A stretch of DNA of 64,000 bases from Streptomyces sp. M92 (GCF_028473745.1 NZ_CP101137.1:6827501-6891500); one strand, 5' to 3'; counted from the first letter of the stretch, positions 1 to 9,308 are shown. The notes: generated by a model from the sequence alone, not told the origin. Numbers and translations are program-made.

Positions 1-363
1 CCGGGTACCGCCATCGACCCCGTCCGGGAGCCCGGCGAGGCAGTGGCCCCCGTGGACGGGGTCATCGTCTCCCTGCACCCGCACGCCTTCGTCGTGGTCG
101 ATGAGAGCGGGCACGGTGTTCTCACCCACCTCGGTATCGACACCGTGCAGCTCAACGGGGAGGGCTTCGAGCTGCTGGTGAACAAGGGGGACACCGTCGT
201 GCGCGGGCAGGGGGTGGTGCGCTGGGACCCGGCCGCCGTCGAGGCCGCGGGCAAGTCGCCGGTCTGCCCGATCGTGGCCCTCGAAGCGACCGCCGAGGCC
301 CTCACCGAACTCCGTGAGGACGGAGAGGTGAAGGCCGGCGAGAGTCTCTTCCTCTGGAAGTGA
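1..363 (+). CDS. crr: PTS EIIA-Glc family protein (crr), 5' truncated
   Basis: This is the C-terminal 120 residues of a sugar phosphotransferase IIA domain. The frame is open from the first base of the window, so roughly 30 residues are missing. Two histidines of the family are visible: one in LHPHAF and the active-site one in LTHLGIDTV (codon 127-129), which accepts phosphate from HPr and passes it to the IIB domain. The protein ends in SLFLWK, a typical IIA terminus. ptsI follows 77 bases downstream on the same strand, so this is the crr-ptsI arrangement that in Streptomyces serves N-acetylglucosamine uptake (family knowledge). The start and promoter lie outside the window. Confidence 0.93.
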   Translation, partial: PGTAIDPVREPGEAVAPVDGVIVSLHPHAFVVVDESGHGVLTHLGIDTVQLNGEGFELLVNKGDTVVRGQGVVRWDPAAVEAAGKSPVCPIVALEATAEALTELREDGEVKAGESLFLWK

Positions 364-440
364 CGCCGGCGCCGTCGAAGGACGGCTGGCAGGACAACCA
401 CCGCGGCGGCGGGACCCGCCGCACTATCGGGACGGGTGAG

Positions 441-2111
441 ATGGAGACAACGCTGCGAGGCGTCGGTGTCAGCCACGGCGTGGCGATCGGCGAGGTTCGG
501 CACATGGGGACGGCGGTGCTCGAGCCGCCGGCGAAGCAGATTCCGGCCGAGGACGCCGAGCGTGAGCAGGGGCGCGCCCGCAAGGCCGTGGAAGCTGTGG
601 CCGCCGATCTGATGGCGCGCGGCAATCTGGCGGGGGGCGAAGCCCAGGCGGTGCTCGAGGCACAGGCCATGATGGCCCAGGACCCCGAGTTGATGGCGGA
701 CGTGGAGCGGCGGATCGCCGTTGGCAGCACGGCCGAGCGGGCGGCGTACGACGCCTTCGCGGCTTATCGCGCCCTTCTGGCCGGTGCCGGTGAGTATCTG
801 GCGGGTCGTGTGGCGGACCTCGACGACGTGCGGAACCGTATCGTCGCGCGTCTGCTCGGGGTGCCGATGCCGGGCGTGCCGGACAGCGACGAGCCCTACG
901 TCCTCATCGCGCGCGACCTCGCGCCGGCGGACACGGCCCTGCTCGACCCGACGCTGGTGCTCGGTTTCGTCACCGAGGAGGGTGGACCGACCAGCCACAG
1001 CGCGATTCTCGCGCGGGCGCTCGGGGTGCCCGCCGTGGTGGCGCTGCCCGGTGCCGGGGAGCTTCCCGAGGGCACGGTCGTCGCCGTGGACGGCAGCACC
1101 GGCGAGATCTTCGTGAACCCCAGCGCGGAGAAGAAGGCTCGGATGGAGGCTGAGGCGGCCGAGCGCAAGGCCGCGCTGGCCGCATCGACGGGGCCGGGCG
1201 CGACCTCGGACGGGCACAAGGTGCCGCTGCTCGCGAACATCGGCGGCCCCGCCGACGTGCCCGCCGCGGTCGAGGCCGGTGCGGAGGGTGTGGGTCTCTT
1301 CCGTACCGAGTTCCTCTTCCTCGACGACAGCGAGAACGCGCCGTCCGAGGAGAAGCAGGTCGCCGCGTACCGCCAGGTGCTGGAGGCCTTCCCGGAGGGC
1401 CGGGTGGTCGTGCGGGTGCTGGACGCCGGAGCGGACAAGCCGCTGGACTTCCTGACGCCGGGCGACGAGCCGAACCCCGCGCTGGGTGTGCGCGGGCTGC
1501 GGACGCTGCTGGACCACCCCGAGGTGCTGCGCACGCAGCTCACCGCGCTGGCGAAGGCGGCTGAAGGCCTGCCGGTCTACCTCGAGGTCATGGCCCCGAT
1601 GGTGGCGGACCGCGCCGACGCCAAGGCGTTCGCGGACGCCTGCCGCGAGGCCGGGCTGCGGGCGAAGTTCGGCGCGATGGTGGAGATCCCGTCGGCCGCG
1701 CTGCGGGCGCGCTCGGTGCTGCAGGAGGTCGAGTTCCTGTCGCTGGGGACGAACGACCTCGCGCAGTACACCTTCGCGGCCGACCGCCAGGTGGGCGCGG
1801 TGTCCCGGCTCCAGGACCCGTGGCAGCCGGCCCTCCTCGACCTGGTCGCGCTGTCGGCGGAGGCGGCGAAGGCCGAGGGCAAGAGCTGCGGTGTCTGCGG
1901 TGAGGCGGCGTCGGACCCGCTGCTGGCGTGTGTGCTGACCGGTCTGGGCGTCACCTCTCTTTCCATGGGTGCCGCGTCGCTGCCTTATGTGCGGGCGACG
2001 CTGGCGAAGTTCACGCTGGCTCAGTGTGAGCGTGCGGCGGCGGCCGCCCGGGCGGCGGAGAGCGCCGAGGAGGCGCGCAGCGCCGCTCACGCGGTGCTGT
2101 CCGGCGAGTAG
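441..2111 (+). CDS. ptsI: PTS enzyme I, phosphoenolpyruvate-protein phosphotransferase
   Basis: This cytoplasmic 556-residue enzyme takes phosphate from PEP and gives it to HPr. I chose ATG 441 because the protein then begins METTLRGVGVSHGVAIG, the usual family N-terminus, while the longer frame from 360 adds 27 residues of poor composition. The phosphoryl-carrying histidine is His186 in GGPTSHSAILARALG. The PEP-binding barrel has GLFRTEFLF, the LGTNDLAQY motif and the C-terminal active-site cysteine region CGVCGEAASDP. It lies directly after crr with the same orientation and probably shares its transcript. A strong hairpin follows the stop. Confidence 0.96.
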   Translation: METTLRGVGVSHGVAIGEVRHMGTAVLEPPAKQIPAEDAEREQGRARKAVEAVAADLMARGNLAGGEAQAVLEAQAMMAQDPELMADVERRIAVGSTAERAAYDAFAAYRALLAGAGEYLAGRVADLDDVRNRIVARLLGVPMPGVPDSDEPYVLIARDLAPADTALLDPTLVLGFVTEEGGPTSHSAILARALGVPAVVALPGAGELPEGTVVAVDGSTGEIFVNPSAEKKARMEAEAAERKAALAASTGPGATSDGHKVPLLANIGGPADVPAAVEAGAEGVGLFRTEFLFLDDSENAPSEEKQVAAYRQVLEAFPEGRVVVRVLDAGADKPLDFLTPGDEPNPALGVRGLRTLLDHPEVLRTQLTALAKAAEGLPVYLEVMAPMVADRADAKAFADACREAGLRAKFGAMVEIPSAALRARSVLQEVEFLSLGTNDLAQYTFAADRQVGAVSRLQDPWQPALLDLVALSAEAAKAEGKSCGVCGEAASDPLLACVLTGLGVTSLSMGAASLPYVRATLAKFTLAQCERAAAAARAAESAEEARSAAHAVLSGE

Positions 2112-2141
2112 GGCCGGGCGAGGCCGTCTGCGGGGCCGGGT

Positions 2142-2175
2142 GCGGGGCGCTCCACCTTCGGGTGGGGCGCCCCGC
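2142..2175. terminator. Hairpin with TTCG loop between convergent genes
   Basis: A 15-bp stem (2142-2156 with 2161-2175, one T-G wobble) closes on a TTCG tetraloop. It lies between the ptsI stop and the end of the facing gene. There is no T tract, which is usual for Streptomyces terminators. It probably ends transcription from both sides. Confidence 0.75.
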
Positions 2176-2181
2176 GCGCGT

Positions 2182-3072
2182 TCAGTGGTGGTGTCCCGGT
2201 GGCATGTGGTCGTCTCCGAGGTCCGGTGGCGCGCAGTAGTCGACGTTGGATTCCGGGGAGATGAGGTCGCCGGACTCGATGTCGGTGCAGTAGGCGTCGA
2301 AGACCTCTCCGGCGGTGAGGGGTTCGAGGCCGTATCCGCGCAGGCGCCAGCCGTGGATGCGGTCGGGGCCGCCCGGGGTGCTGACGCGCATGACGAGGCC
2401 GCCCGGGCTGTGGGTGGCCAGGCCGAGGGCGAGGACGCTGGTGAATTCCACGGCCTCGGCCTCGTCGATGTGCGGGGTGCCGTCGAGGTCGTCGTCGGCG
2501 TGGAGTACGGAGACGAGGGTTTCCGGGGAGCCCGAGACGCTGCAGACCAGGTGGCGGTTGCCTGGCGGGGCGGTTTCGAGGACCCGTAGGAGGAGCCGCG
2601 ATGCGCGGGTGTAGGCGGCTCGGCCCAAGTGCTCGCCGCAGGTCGCGCAGCTGCCGAGGCGAGCGAGGAGGGTGGCGGCGTACTCCCGGGTGGCCTGGCG
2701 GACCGCTTCGTCGACCAGGGCGGGGAGGAGGTCGGCGAGTGGCCGGCCGTCGTAGGGCACGGTGGGGCCGCCGACCGCGAGTTCGGCGGTGAACCGGCTG
2801 CGGCTGGCCGGGGCGTCGGGGTCGAGGCCCGCCGCCGTGCAGAATTCGGCGTACTCCTCGGGGTCGAAGAGGGCGATCGTGGTGTGGGTGCCTTGTGCTG
2901 CGCGTGTTTTGAGCAGGGCTTCCACCTGCTGGAGATATGCGGCGTGGTCGTCGAAGGTGAAACTTCGGTAGCGCCGCATGGCGCGGAAGTCGTGCTCGTC
3001 GGTGAGCAGTCCGATGGTGCCGGCGATTTCCCGGCGCAGGACGCGTCGTGTGGTCTGGTCGGTGCGCGCCAT
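2182..3072 (-). CDS. Conserved hypothetical protein, 296 aa
   Basis: I do not recognise a characterised family. The protein is soluble, with no signal peptide or membrane segment. The N-terminal part (MARTDQTTRRVLRREIAGTI) is basic and could be a helix. Around the middle is CATCGEHLG, a single CxxC that might bind metal or be redox-active. The end is rich in His and Pro (DDHMPPGHHH). ATG 3072 was preferred to the upstream ATG at 3105 because GGGGGAAAG sits just before it. It is convergent with ptsI and upstream of aacS on the same strand, but 121 bases separate it from the aacS stop, so it is probably transcribed separately. Confidence 0.75.
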   Translation of the reverse strand: MARTDQTTRRVLRREIAGTIGLLTDEHDFRAMRRYRSFTFDDHAAYLQQVEALLKTRAAQGTHTTIALFDPEEYAEFCTAAGLDPDAPASRSRFTAELAVGGPTVPYDGRPLADLLPALVDEAVRQATREYAATLLARLGSCATCGEHLGRAAYTRASRLLLRVLETAPPGNRHLVCSVSGSPETLVSVLHADDDLDGTPHIDEAEAVEFTSVLALGLATHSPGGLVMRVSTPGGPDRIHGWRLRGYGLEPLTAGEVFDAYCTDIESGDLISPESNVDYCAPPDLGDDHMPPGHHH

Positions 3073-3193
3073 CTTTCCCCCTGTGCACAGTCGATCAATG
3101 CTCACTCACAGTAACCGGCGGCACTGACAACGGCGTCGGGGCAGGCGTCGCGAGCCGGCCGTCGGATGCGTGGTCGGCTCGCGAAGCGCCTGG

Positions 3194-5170
3194 TCAGGTG
3201 CGTTTACGGGCGAGTTCCTCGTAGAAGTGGAGCAGGTCGAGGTTGTCGATGGAGCCGGGGTTGACCGCCTTGTCCAGCGGGGTGCCCTGGAGGAGGCGCT
3301 TGACCGGGACCTCGATGCGCTTGCCGGTGAGGGTGTGCGGGATGCCGGGCACCTCGATGACTTCGTCGGGGACGTGGCGCGGGGAGAGCTGTTCGCGGAT
3401 GGTCTGTTTGATGCGGGCCAGCAGGGCCTCGTCGAGGGCGGCGCCGGGGGCGAGGTGCACGAACAGGGGCATCCAGTAGCCGCCGTCGGACTGTTCGACG
3501 CCGATCACGAGGGATTCCCTGATCTCGGGCAGCCGCTCGACGGCTTCGTAGATGTCGGCCGAGCCCATGCGGACGCCCTGCCGGTTCAGGGTGGAGTCGG
3601 AGCGGCCGTGGATGACGACCGATCCCCGTGAGGTGACGGTGATCCAGTCGCCGTGCCGCCACACGCCGGGGTAGGTGTCGAAGTAGCTGTCGCGGTAGCG
3701 GCTGCCGTCGGGGTCGTTCCAGAAGCGGATCGGCATCGAGGGCATGGGGTTGGTGACGACGAGCTCGCCGACCTCGTCGGTCAGGGGTTTGCCGCTGGGG
3801 TCCCAGGACTGCAGGTCGGTGCCGAGGCCGGGAGCCTGGAGTTCGCCGATGTACACCGGGAGCGTGGGGACGGCGCCCGCGAAGCAGGAGCAGACGTCGG
3901 TGCCACCGCTGACGGAGGCGATCCACAGGTCGGCGCCGCTCGCGGCGAACTCGTCGTGCAGCCAGCGGAAGCCGTCGGGCGGGAGCGGGGAGCCGGTGGT
4001 GGCGACGCACTGGACCTTGGAGAGGTCGTGGTCGCGGGCGGGGTGGACACCGGCCTTGCGACAGGCCATGACGTAGGCGGCGGAGGTGCCGAAGAGGGTG
4101 GCGCCGGTGCGTTCGGCGATGCGCCACTGGGCGCCGGTGTCCGGGAAGCCGGGGCTGCCGTCGTAGAGGACGATCGTGGTGCCGGTGAGGAGGCCGGAGA
4201 CGAGGAAGTTCCACATCATCCAGCCGGTCGAGGTGTACCAGAAGAAGCGGTCCTCGGGGCCGAGGTCGCAGTGCAGGCCGAGCTGTTTGAGGTGCTCGAC
4301 GAGGATGCCGCCCTGGGACTGCACGATGGCCTTGGGCAGACCGGTGGTGCCGGACGAGTAGAGCACCCACAGGGGGTGGTCGAAGGGCAGTTGCTCGAAG
4401 ACGGGTTCCGTGTCCGCGGCCGTCAGCGTCTCCCACTCCAGCGCGCCTTCGGGGGCCTCGCTGCCGAGGAGCGGGATGTGGACCACCGCGCGGAGGGTGG
4501 GCAGTTCGCGGCGGAGTTCGGCGACCGTTTCTCGGCGGTCGTGTTCCTTGCCGCCGTAGCGGTAGCCGTCGACGGTGAACAGGACGACGGGCTCGACCTG
4601 CTGGAAGCGGTCCAGGACGCTGCGGGCGCCGAAGTCGGGGGCGCAGGAGGTCCAGACTCCGCCCACGGCGGCGGTGGCGAGGAGGGCGACCACGGCCTGG
4701 GGGATGTTGGGGAGGTATCCGCTGACACGGTCGCCGGGGCGTACGCCCAGGGCGCGCAGTTCGGCGGCGAGCGAGCCGACCTGGCGGCGCAGTTCGGCCC
4801 AGGTGACGGGACTGGGTTCGTGGGTCTCGTCGACGTACAGGAGGGCCGGTTCGTCCGCGCGGGTGGCCGCCGCGCGCAGGGCGTGCTCGGCGTAGTTGAG
4901 CGTGGCGCCGGAAAACCACTGGGCGCCGGGCATGGAGCGGTCGCCCAGTACGCGCGCGTAGGGGGCCGTGAAGCGTACGTCGAACCAGTCCGTGACCGCT
5001 TTCCAGAACGTGTCGGGTTCGTCGACGGACCAGCGGTGCAGGGTCGCGTAACCGCCTTCGGCGGGCGCGCCGTGGTGTTCGGCTGCCCAGGCCTGGAACG
5101 CGGTGATCCGGGCCCGCGCGATGCGTTGCGGATCCGGCTGCCAGAGCGGCTGGGGGTTCACGGTCGACAT
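3194..5170 (-). CDS. aacS: Acetoacetyl-CoA synthetase (acetoacetate-CoA ligase)
   Basis: This is a 658-residue ANL-superfamily adenylate-forming enzyme that activates acetoacetate to acetoacetyl-CoA with ATP. The AMP-binding loop is LYSSGTTGLPKAIVQSQGG and the enzyme shows GWMMWNFLVSGLL and the WRHGDWI region of the adenylation domain. The catalytic lysine of the mobile C-terminal domain is in PHTLTGKRIEVPVKR; by count it is Lys617, the same number as the acetylated lysine of Streptomyces lividans AacS, which supports ATG 5170. GGGAG precedes that ATG. A 51-residue upstream extension of the frame is low-complexity and was left out. It is divergent from the family-31 glycosidase. Confidence 0.93.
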   Translation of the reverse strand: MSTVNPQPLWQPDPQRIARARITAFQAWAAEHHGAPAEGGYATLHRWSVDEPDTFWKAVTDWFDVRFTAPYARVLGDRSMPGAQWFSGATLNYAEHALRAAATRADEPALLYVDETHEPSPVTWAELRRQVGSLAAELRALGVRPGDRVSGYLPNIPQAVVALLATAAVGGVWTSCAPDFGARSVLDRFQQVEPVVLFTVDGYRYGGKEHDRRETVAELRRELPTLRAVVHIPLLGSEAPEGALEWETLTAADTEPVFEQLPFDHPLWVLYSSGTTGLPKAIVQSQGGILVEHLKQLGLHCDLGPEDRFFWYTSTGWMMWNFLVSGLLTGTTIVLYDGSPGFPDTGAQWRIAERTGATLFGTSAAYVMACRKAGVHPARDHDLSKVQCVATTGSPLPPDGFRWLHDEFAASGADLWIASVSGGTDVCSCFAGAVPTLPVYIGELQAPGLGTDLQSWDPSGKPLTDEVGELVVTNPMPSMPIRFWNDPDGSRYRDSYFDTYPGVWRHGDWITVTSRGSVVIHGRSDSTLNRQGVRMGSADIYEAVERLPEIRESLVIGVEQSDGGYWMPLFVHLAPGAALDEALLARIKQTIREQLSPRHVPDEVIEVPGIPHTLTGKRIEVPVKRLLQGTPLDKAVNPGSIDNLDLLHFYEELARKRT

Positions 5171-5382
5171 GGGCGGCTCCCGGACTGTGCGCGTCGTGTG
5201 CGTCCTCCGCGCACGGGCTGGGGTGTGCGCGTGACGCGGCTGACAGGGACGATGCCATGTGATCGACTTCCGCACCAGGGCGCGCCCCACATGGTCGGCG
5301 TCATGAAGATGTGGTGGCGTCACGGGTGAACGGCAGTTGAACGCGTCCCGCGCGGGAGCCGGTCGGTGGCAGGGTGAGCAGC

Positions 5383-7740
5383 ATGGACGGTCGTGACCTG
5401 GTGCGTTCGATGAAAGCGGTCGGTTCCGCGGGGGCTGCGCAGGGTTTGCGTACCGTGCGGGCGGCGTGGCGCAGGCGGCGGGCGGACGCCGCGGGGCTGC
5501 CGCCGCGGATTGCGGAGCGTGCCCGGGTGCCGGGGGCGATGCGGGAGGTCGAGCCCGGGCCCGGGGGTGGGACGGTCCGGTTCGCGCGCTCGCAGCTGCG
5601 CGTCCTCGTCGCCGTGAACGGGGCGGTGTTCTGGGGGTGGGACGGGGCCGGGCCGGAGCCGTCTTACGCGTTGGCGGGCCGTTGCCCGGAGCCGGACCCG
5701 CGGGCGGTGCTGGAGCCGGACAAGGGCGGCGGCTGGCGGGTGGTGGCCGAGCGGGCGACGGTGGCGGTCTCCCGGCACGGGGCGATCGAGGTGCGTACGC
5801 CCGGGGGCGTGGTGTTGCGCCGGGAGGCGCCGCCGCGCTGGTGGGAGCCGGCCGGCGGCGGTCCGGCGCGCTGGACGCTGCGGTCGGAGGTGGCGGCGGA
5901 CGCCCGGTTCTTCGGGCTGGGCGGGCGGTCCGCGGGTCCCCGGCTGCGGGAAGGTACGTACCGGTTGTGGAACGGCGGCCGGGAGTCGGGCTTCGCGCCG
6001 GGCGGGGGCCGGTCGTCGGTCACGATGCCGGTGCAGCTGGTGGTGGCGGACGCGGGGACGCACCTGGTGTTCCACGACAGTTCGTGGGACGGCACGGTGG
6101 CGTTGCGGGAGGGTGAGGAGGGGGCGGGGTCGGGGCACGACCGGCCGGGGCGGAGCGTGCTGCGGATGGAGGGGGGTCCGTTGCGGTGCTGGGTGGCGGT
6201 GGGCACGCCCGCGCGGGTGCTGCTCGCCTGGGCCTCGCTCACCGGGGCGCCCGCGCTGCCGCCCGCGTGGGCGCTCGGTCACCAGCACGCGCGGTCGGGT
6301 GCCGGTGACGAGCAGGAGGTGCGGCAGGTCGTCGCCGGTTTCCAGGAGCGTGATCTGCCGCTGGACGCGGTGCACCTGGGCGCCGGGCATCTCGACGGCC
6401 GGCAGGTGTTCACCGTGGACGACACGCGGTTCCCCAAGCTGCCCGTTCTCGCGGAGGAGCTGCGCCGGGACGGTGTCCGGCTGGTGTCGGTCGTCGATCC
6501 CGCGGTCCCGGCCGTGCCCGGCAACGCCGTGTACGAGGGCGGGACGGAGCAGGACGTGTTCGTGCGGGACGCCTCCGGGTCTCCCGTGCGCGGGGTGGCG
6601 CGGCCCGGGGAGGTCGTCTTTCCCGACTTCACGCGCGCGCGGGTGCGCGAGTGGTGGGGCGGCTGGTACGAGGAGCGGCTCGGGCGGGGTTTCGCCGGGT
6701 TCTGGCACGACCTGGACGAGCCCGCGTCGTTCGCCGCGTTCGGAGAGCCGACGTTGCCGCTTTCGGCGCGGCACTCGCTGGAGGGCCGGGACGGCGACCA
6801 CCGCGAGGCCCACAACGTGTACGCGCTGTGCATGGCCCGCGCGGGGGCCGAGGGGTTGCGGGCGCTGACGCCCGGGCAGCGGCCGTTCGTCCTCTCCCGT
6901 TCCGGGTGGGCGGGCATGCAGCGGTACGGCGGTGTGTGGACCGGGGGCGCGGGTGCGGGCTGGCCCGGGCTGCGGGCCTCGCTGGCGGTGGTGACGGGGC
7001 TCGGGCTGTGCGGGGTGCCGTACGCGGGTCCGGACGCGGGCGGTGGCGGCGGGAGTGAGTCACCGGAGTTGTATCTGCGGTGGCTGCAGCTGGCTGCTCA
7101 TCTGCCGTTGTTCCGCACGCGGGGGGAGCCGTGGGGCTTCGGTGCCGAGGTGCTGGAGCACGCGCGCGTGGTGCTCGACGGACGGCGGCGGCTGCTGCCG
7201 TACTTCGTGACGCTGGCGCACCTGGCCCGGCGTACGGGCGCTCCCTATGTGCGTCCCCTGTGGTGGTCGGCTCCGGAGGAGCGGGCCCTGCGGGACTGCG
7301 AGGACGCCTTCCTGCTGGGCGACTGTCTGCTGGTCGCGCCGGTGCTGGACCCGGGGGCGGAGCGCCGTGCGGTGCGGCTGCCCCGGGGGCGCTGGTACGA
7401 CACGGCGACGGGGCGGGCGTACGAGGGGCCCGCGCAGGTTCTGGTGGACGCCCCCGTGGCTCGGATTCCGGTGTTCGCCCGCGCGGGTGCCGTGATTCCG
7501 GTGCGCGGGGAGGACGGTGGGACGGTGCTGGAGGTGTGGGCGCCCGCGCGGGGGCGGACCGGCGGCGGACTGGTAGTGCCGGACGCGGGGGACGGCTGGG
7601 AGGAACCGGAGATCGAGCGGTACGGCTCGCGCTGGGAGGGTCGGCGGGTGGTGGTGGAGCGGCAGGGCGAGGACGGCGTGTGCGAGCCGTTCCGCCCGGT
7701 CCGCGTCCGCGGGCCGGCGGAGAGTTCGGGCCCGAGGTAG
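5383..7740 (+). CDS. Glycoside hydrolase family 31 protein, catalytic acid/base replaced
   Basis: The 785-residue protein has the GH31 alpha-glucosidase/alpha-xylosidase layout: an N-terminal beta domain, the TIM barrel, and C-terminal beta domains with LLPYFVTLAH and DAFLLGDCLLVAPVL. The nucleophile motif is FWHDLDEPASF with Asp443. The next family motif, normally WTGDN, reads WTGGAGAGW here, so Gly522 (codon 6946-6948) stands where the acid/base Asp is expected. There is no signal peptide. ATG 5383 has AGGGTGAG just upstream; GTG 5374 is an alternative. Substrate is unknown. It may be inactive or use another acid. It is divergent from aacS across 212 bases. Confidence 0.85.
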   Translation: MDGRDLVRSMKAVGSAGAAQGLRTVRAAWRRRRADAAGLPPRIAERARVPGAMREVEPGPGGGTVRFARSQLRVLVAVNGAVFWGWDGAGPEPSYALAGRCPEPDPRAVLEPDKGGGWRVVAERATVAVSRHGAIEVRTPGGVVLRREAPPRWWEPAGGGPARWTLRSEVAADARFFGLGGRSAGPRLREGTYRLWNGGRESGFAPGGGRSSVTMPVQLVVADAGTHLVFHDSSWDGTVALREGEEGAGSGHDRPGRSVLRMEGGPLRCWVAVGTPARVLLAWASLTGAPALPPAWALGHQHARSGAGDEQEVRQVVAGFQERDLPLDAVHLGAGHLDGRQVFTVDDTRFPKLPVLAEELRRDGVRLVSVVDPAVPAVPGNAVYEGGTEQDVFVRDASGSPVRGVARPGEVVFPDFTRARVREWWGGWYEERLGRGFAGFWHDLDEPASFAAFGEPTLPLSARHSLEGRDGDHREAHNVYALCMARAGAEGLRALTPGQRPFVLSRSGWAGMQRYGGVWTGGAGAGWPGLRASLAVVTGLGLCGVPYAGPDAGGGGGSESPELYLRWLQLAAHLPLFRTRGEPWGFGAEVLEHARVVLDGRRRLLPYFVTLAHLARRTGAPYVRPLWWSAPEERALRDCEDAFLLGDCLLVAPVLDPGAERRAVRLPRGRWYDTATGRAYEGPAQVLVDAPVARIPVFARAGAVIPVRGEDGGTVLEVWAPARGRTGGGLVVPDAGDGWEEPEIERYGSRWEGRRVVVERQGEDGVCEPFRPVRVRGPAESSGPR

Positions 7741-7764
7741 CGGCGGGTCGGACGCGGCGGCGCC

Positions 7765-8301
7765 TCAGACATAGCGGCCCTCGAACCAGGCCCGTACGGC
7801 CCGGGTGTGCAGCGGGAAGGCCAGTTCTTCCGGCCTGCGCAGCAGGTGCCGGCCGGCGGTCTCGCTCGTGGCGACGTAGGGCGGGAGGCTGTCGGCCGGC
7901 CGTTCCGGGAGGAGTCCGAAGAGCAGCAGATGGCCGTCGGGCGAGCTCATGGCGTCGATCAGGCGTACGTCGCGACTCGCGGCGTCGATGCCCGTCTCCT
8001 CCCTGAGTTCGCGGACGACGGCCTGCCGCCAGTCCTCCCGGTCGTCGATGTAGCCGCCGGGCAGTGCGACGCCCCCGCGCGCGGGGGACACGGTTCGGGT
8101 GATGACGACCAGGGCGGTTCCCTGTGTGTCGTGGACGGGCTGGAGGGCGACCGCGACCGGCAGCGGGTTGCGGTAGGCCGCGGTGCCGCACGCCGGGCAG
8201 GTGCGGGGCCAGCCGGAGACGCCCTCTCCGTAGGGCGATCCGCAGCTCGAACAGTGGGAGCCGGGCGCGGAGTCGGGGACGGAGGACTGAGGTTCGGGCA
8301 T
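7765..8301 (-). CDS. NUDIX hydrolase with N-terminal zinc ribbon
   Basis: This 178-residue protein has an N-terminal zinc ribbon (Cys17, Cys20, Cys35, Cys38), as in NADH-pyrophosphatase-like NUDIX proteins. A complete NUDIX box follows: GYIDDREDWRQAVVRELREE, then TGI, matching Gx5Ex7REUxEExGU. It therefore hydrolyses a nucleoside diphosphate linked to another group; the exact substrate cannot be read. ATG 8301 begins MPEPQSSVPDS, just before the ribbon; the RBS is weak. It converges with the GH31 gene (24 bases between stops) and lies 47 bases downstream of the VanX-like gene on the same strand, so they may share a message. Confidence 0.88.
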   Translation of the reverse strand: MPEPQSSVPDSAPGSHCSSCGSPYGEGVSGWPRTCPACGTAAYRNPLPVAVALQPVHDTQGTALVVITRTVSPARGGVALPGGYIDDREDWRQAVVRELREETGIDAASRDVRLIDAMSSPDGHLLLFGLLPERPADSLPPYVATSETAGRHLLRRPEELAFPLHTRAVRAWFEGRYV

Positions 8302-8348
8302 GCGGCGGACGGTATCCGACGGCTCGGCGGGCGGCTCCGGCAGGCGGC

Positions 8349-9158
8349 TCAGCGGCGGCCGGCGAGGGACTTGGCGGAGACCGGGAAGTCGAAGTAGGTG
8401 TCCGTGTACGGCTCGGGCTTGTACGTGAAGTGCCACCACTCCTCGGGGAGGTTCACCAGGCCGGCGTCCTCCAGGGTGTTCTTCAGCAGCAGCCGGTTGG
8501 CTCGCTGGGCGCCCTGGACGCGGGGGTCGAGGGTGTGGGAACGGGTGTCGAAGCAGTCGTAACCGGTGCCCATGTCGACGGAGTTGTCGGGGAAGCGCTC
8601 CGCCTGGGGTGCGAAGCAGGGCACCAGGGGCTGTCCGGGGTGGTAGGGGCGGGTCGGCCTGGCCGGGAGCTTGACGAGGGTGAGGTCGACGGTCGAGCCG
8701 CGGCTGTGACCGGACTTCTCGGCGATGTAGCCGTCGGCGAACAGGCGGGTCTTGTCGACCTCCGGGTAGAACTCGGCCTTCATCCGCTGGTCGTCGAGGT
8801 CCTCGGCCCAGCGCACGAAGTGGTCGACGGCTCGCTGCGGCCGGTAGCAGTCGTACACCTTGAGGGAGTAGCCCTGGCGCAGCAGGCGGGTCTGGGCCCG
8901 GTGCAGGGCTTCGGCGGCGGGGCGGGTGAGGATGCACAGGCGCTGCCGGTAGCCATCGATCGGCTCGCCGACGAAGTTGTGCCGGGTGACGTAGCGCATC
9001 TCCTGGATGATCGTGGGATCGACGCTCCTCAGGGACACGAAGTCCTCGGGCGCCCTGGGTTCGGGCTTCGCCTCGGCGGTGGCGGGGGCGGCGGTCACGG
9101 CTACCAGGGCGGCGAGGGCGGTGACCAGTCCGCGGAAGGCGGTGGGGATACGTGTCAT
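8349..9158 (-). CDS. Secreted D-alanyl-D-alanine dipeptidase, VanX/DdpX type
   Basis: This 269-residue exported zinc peptidase starts with an n-region MTRIPTAFRG, a hydrophobic core and a likely cleavage after ATAEA near residue 30. The M15D zinc ligands are visible in SGHSRGSTVDL (His and Asp) and EWWHFTYK (Glu base and His). DCYRPQRAVDHFV is the usual substrate-binding stretch. It should cleave D-Ala-D-Ala or related dipeptides outside the membrane, for peptidoglycan recycling rather than vancomycin resistance, since no vanH/vanA/vanRS genes are nearby (inference). ATG 9158 has GCAGGGAGC just before it. Confidence 0.92.
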   Translation of the reverse strand: MTRIPTAFRGLVTALAALVAVTAAPATAEAKPEPRAPEDFVSLRSVDPTIIQEMRYVTRHNFVGEPIDGYRQRLCILTRPAAEALHRAQTRLLRQGYSLKVYDCYRPQRAVDHFVRWAEDLDDQRMKAEFYPEVDKTRLFADGYIAEKSGHSRGSTVDLTLVKLPARPTRPYHPGQPLVPCFAPQAERFPDNSVDMGTGYDCFDTRSHTLDPRVQGAQRANRLLLKNTLEDAGLVNLPEEWWHFTYKPEPYTDTYFDFPVSAKSLAGRR

Positions 9159-9308
9159 GCTCCCTGCATCTATCAGGCGAGAGCGGCACGGGGGAAGTGG
9201 GCGGGCCGGCGGCGCCCCGCCGCGTACGCTCTGTGAGCCATTCGGAATCATGCGTGAACGTCTCATGAACTGGGCCCGGCCGGGTGCCGGGGACGCCATC
9301 CTGCTTCC

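Noticed and set aside
3653..5329. 558-codon + strand frame opposite aacS
   Set aside because: Low-complexity Gly/Val/Ala-rich shadow; the opposite strand carries an unmistakable ANL enzyme.
8349..9158. Vancomycin resistance cluster
   Set aside because: A VanX-like secreted dipeptidase alone, without vanH, vanA or vanRS neighbours, points to cell-wall recycling.
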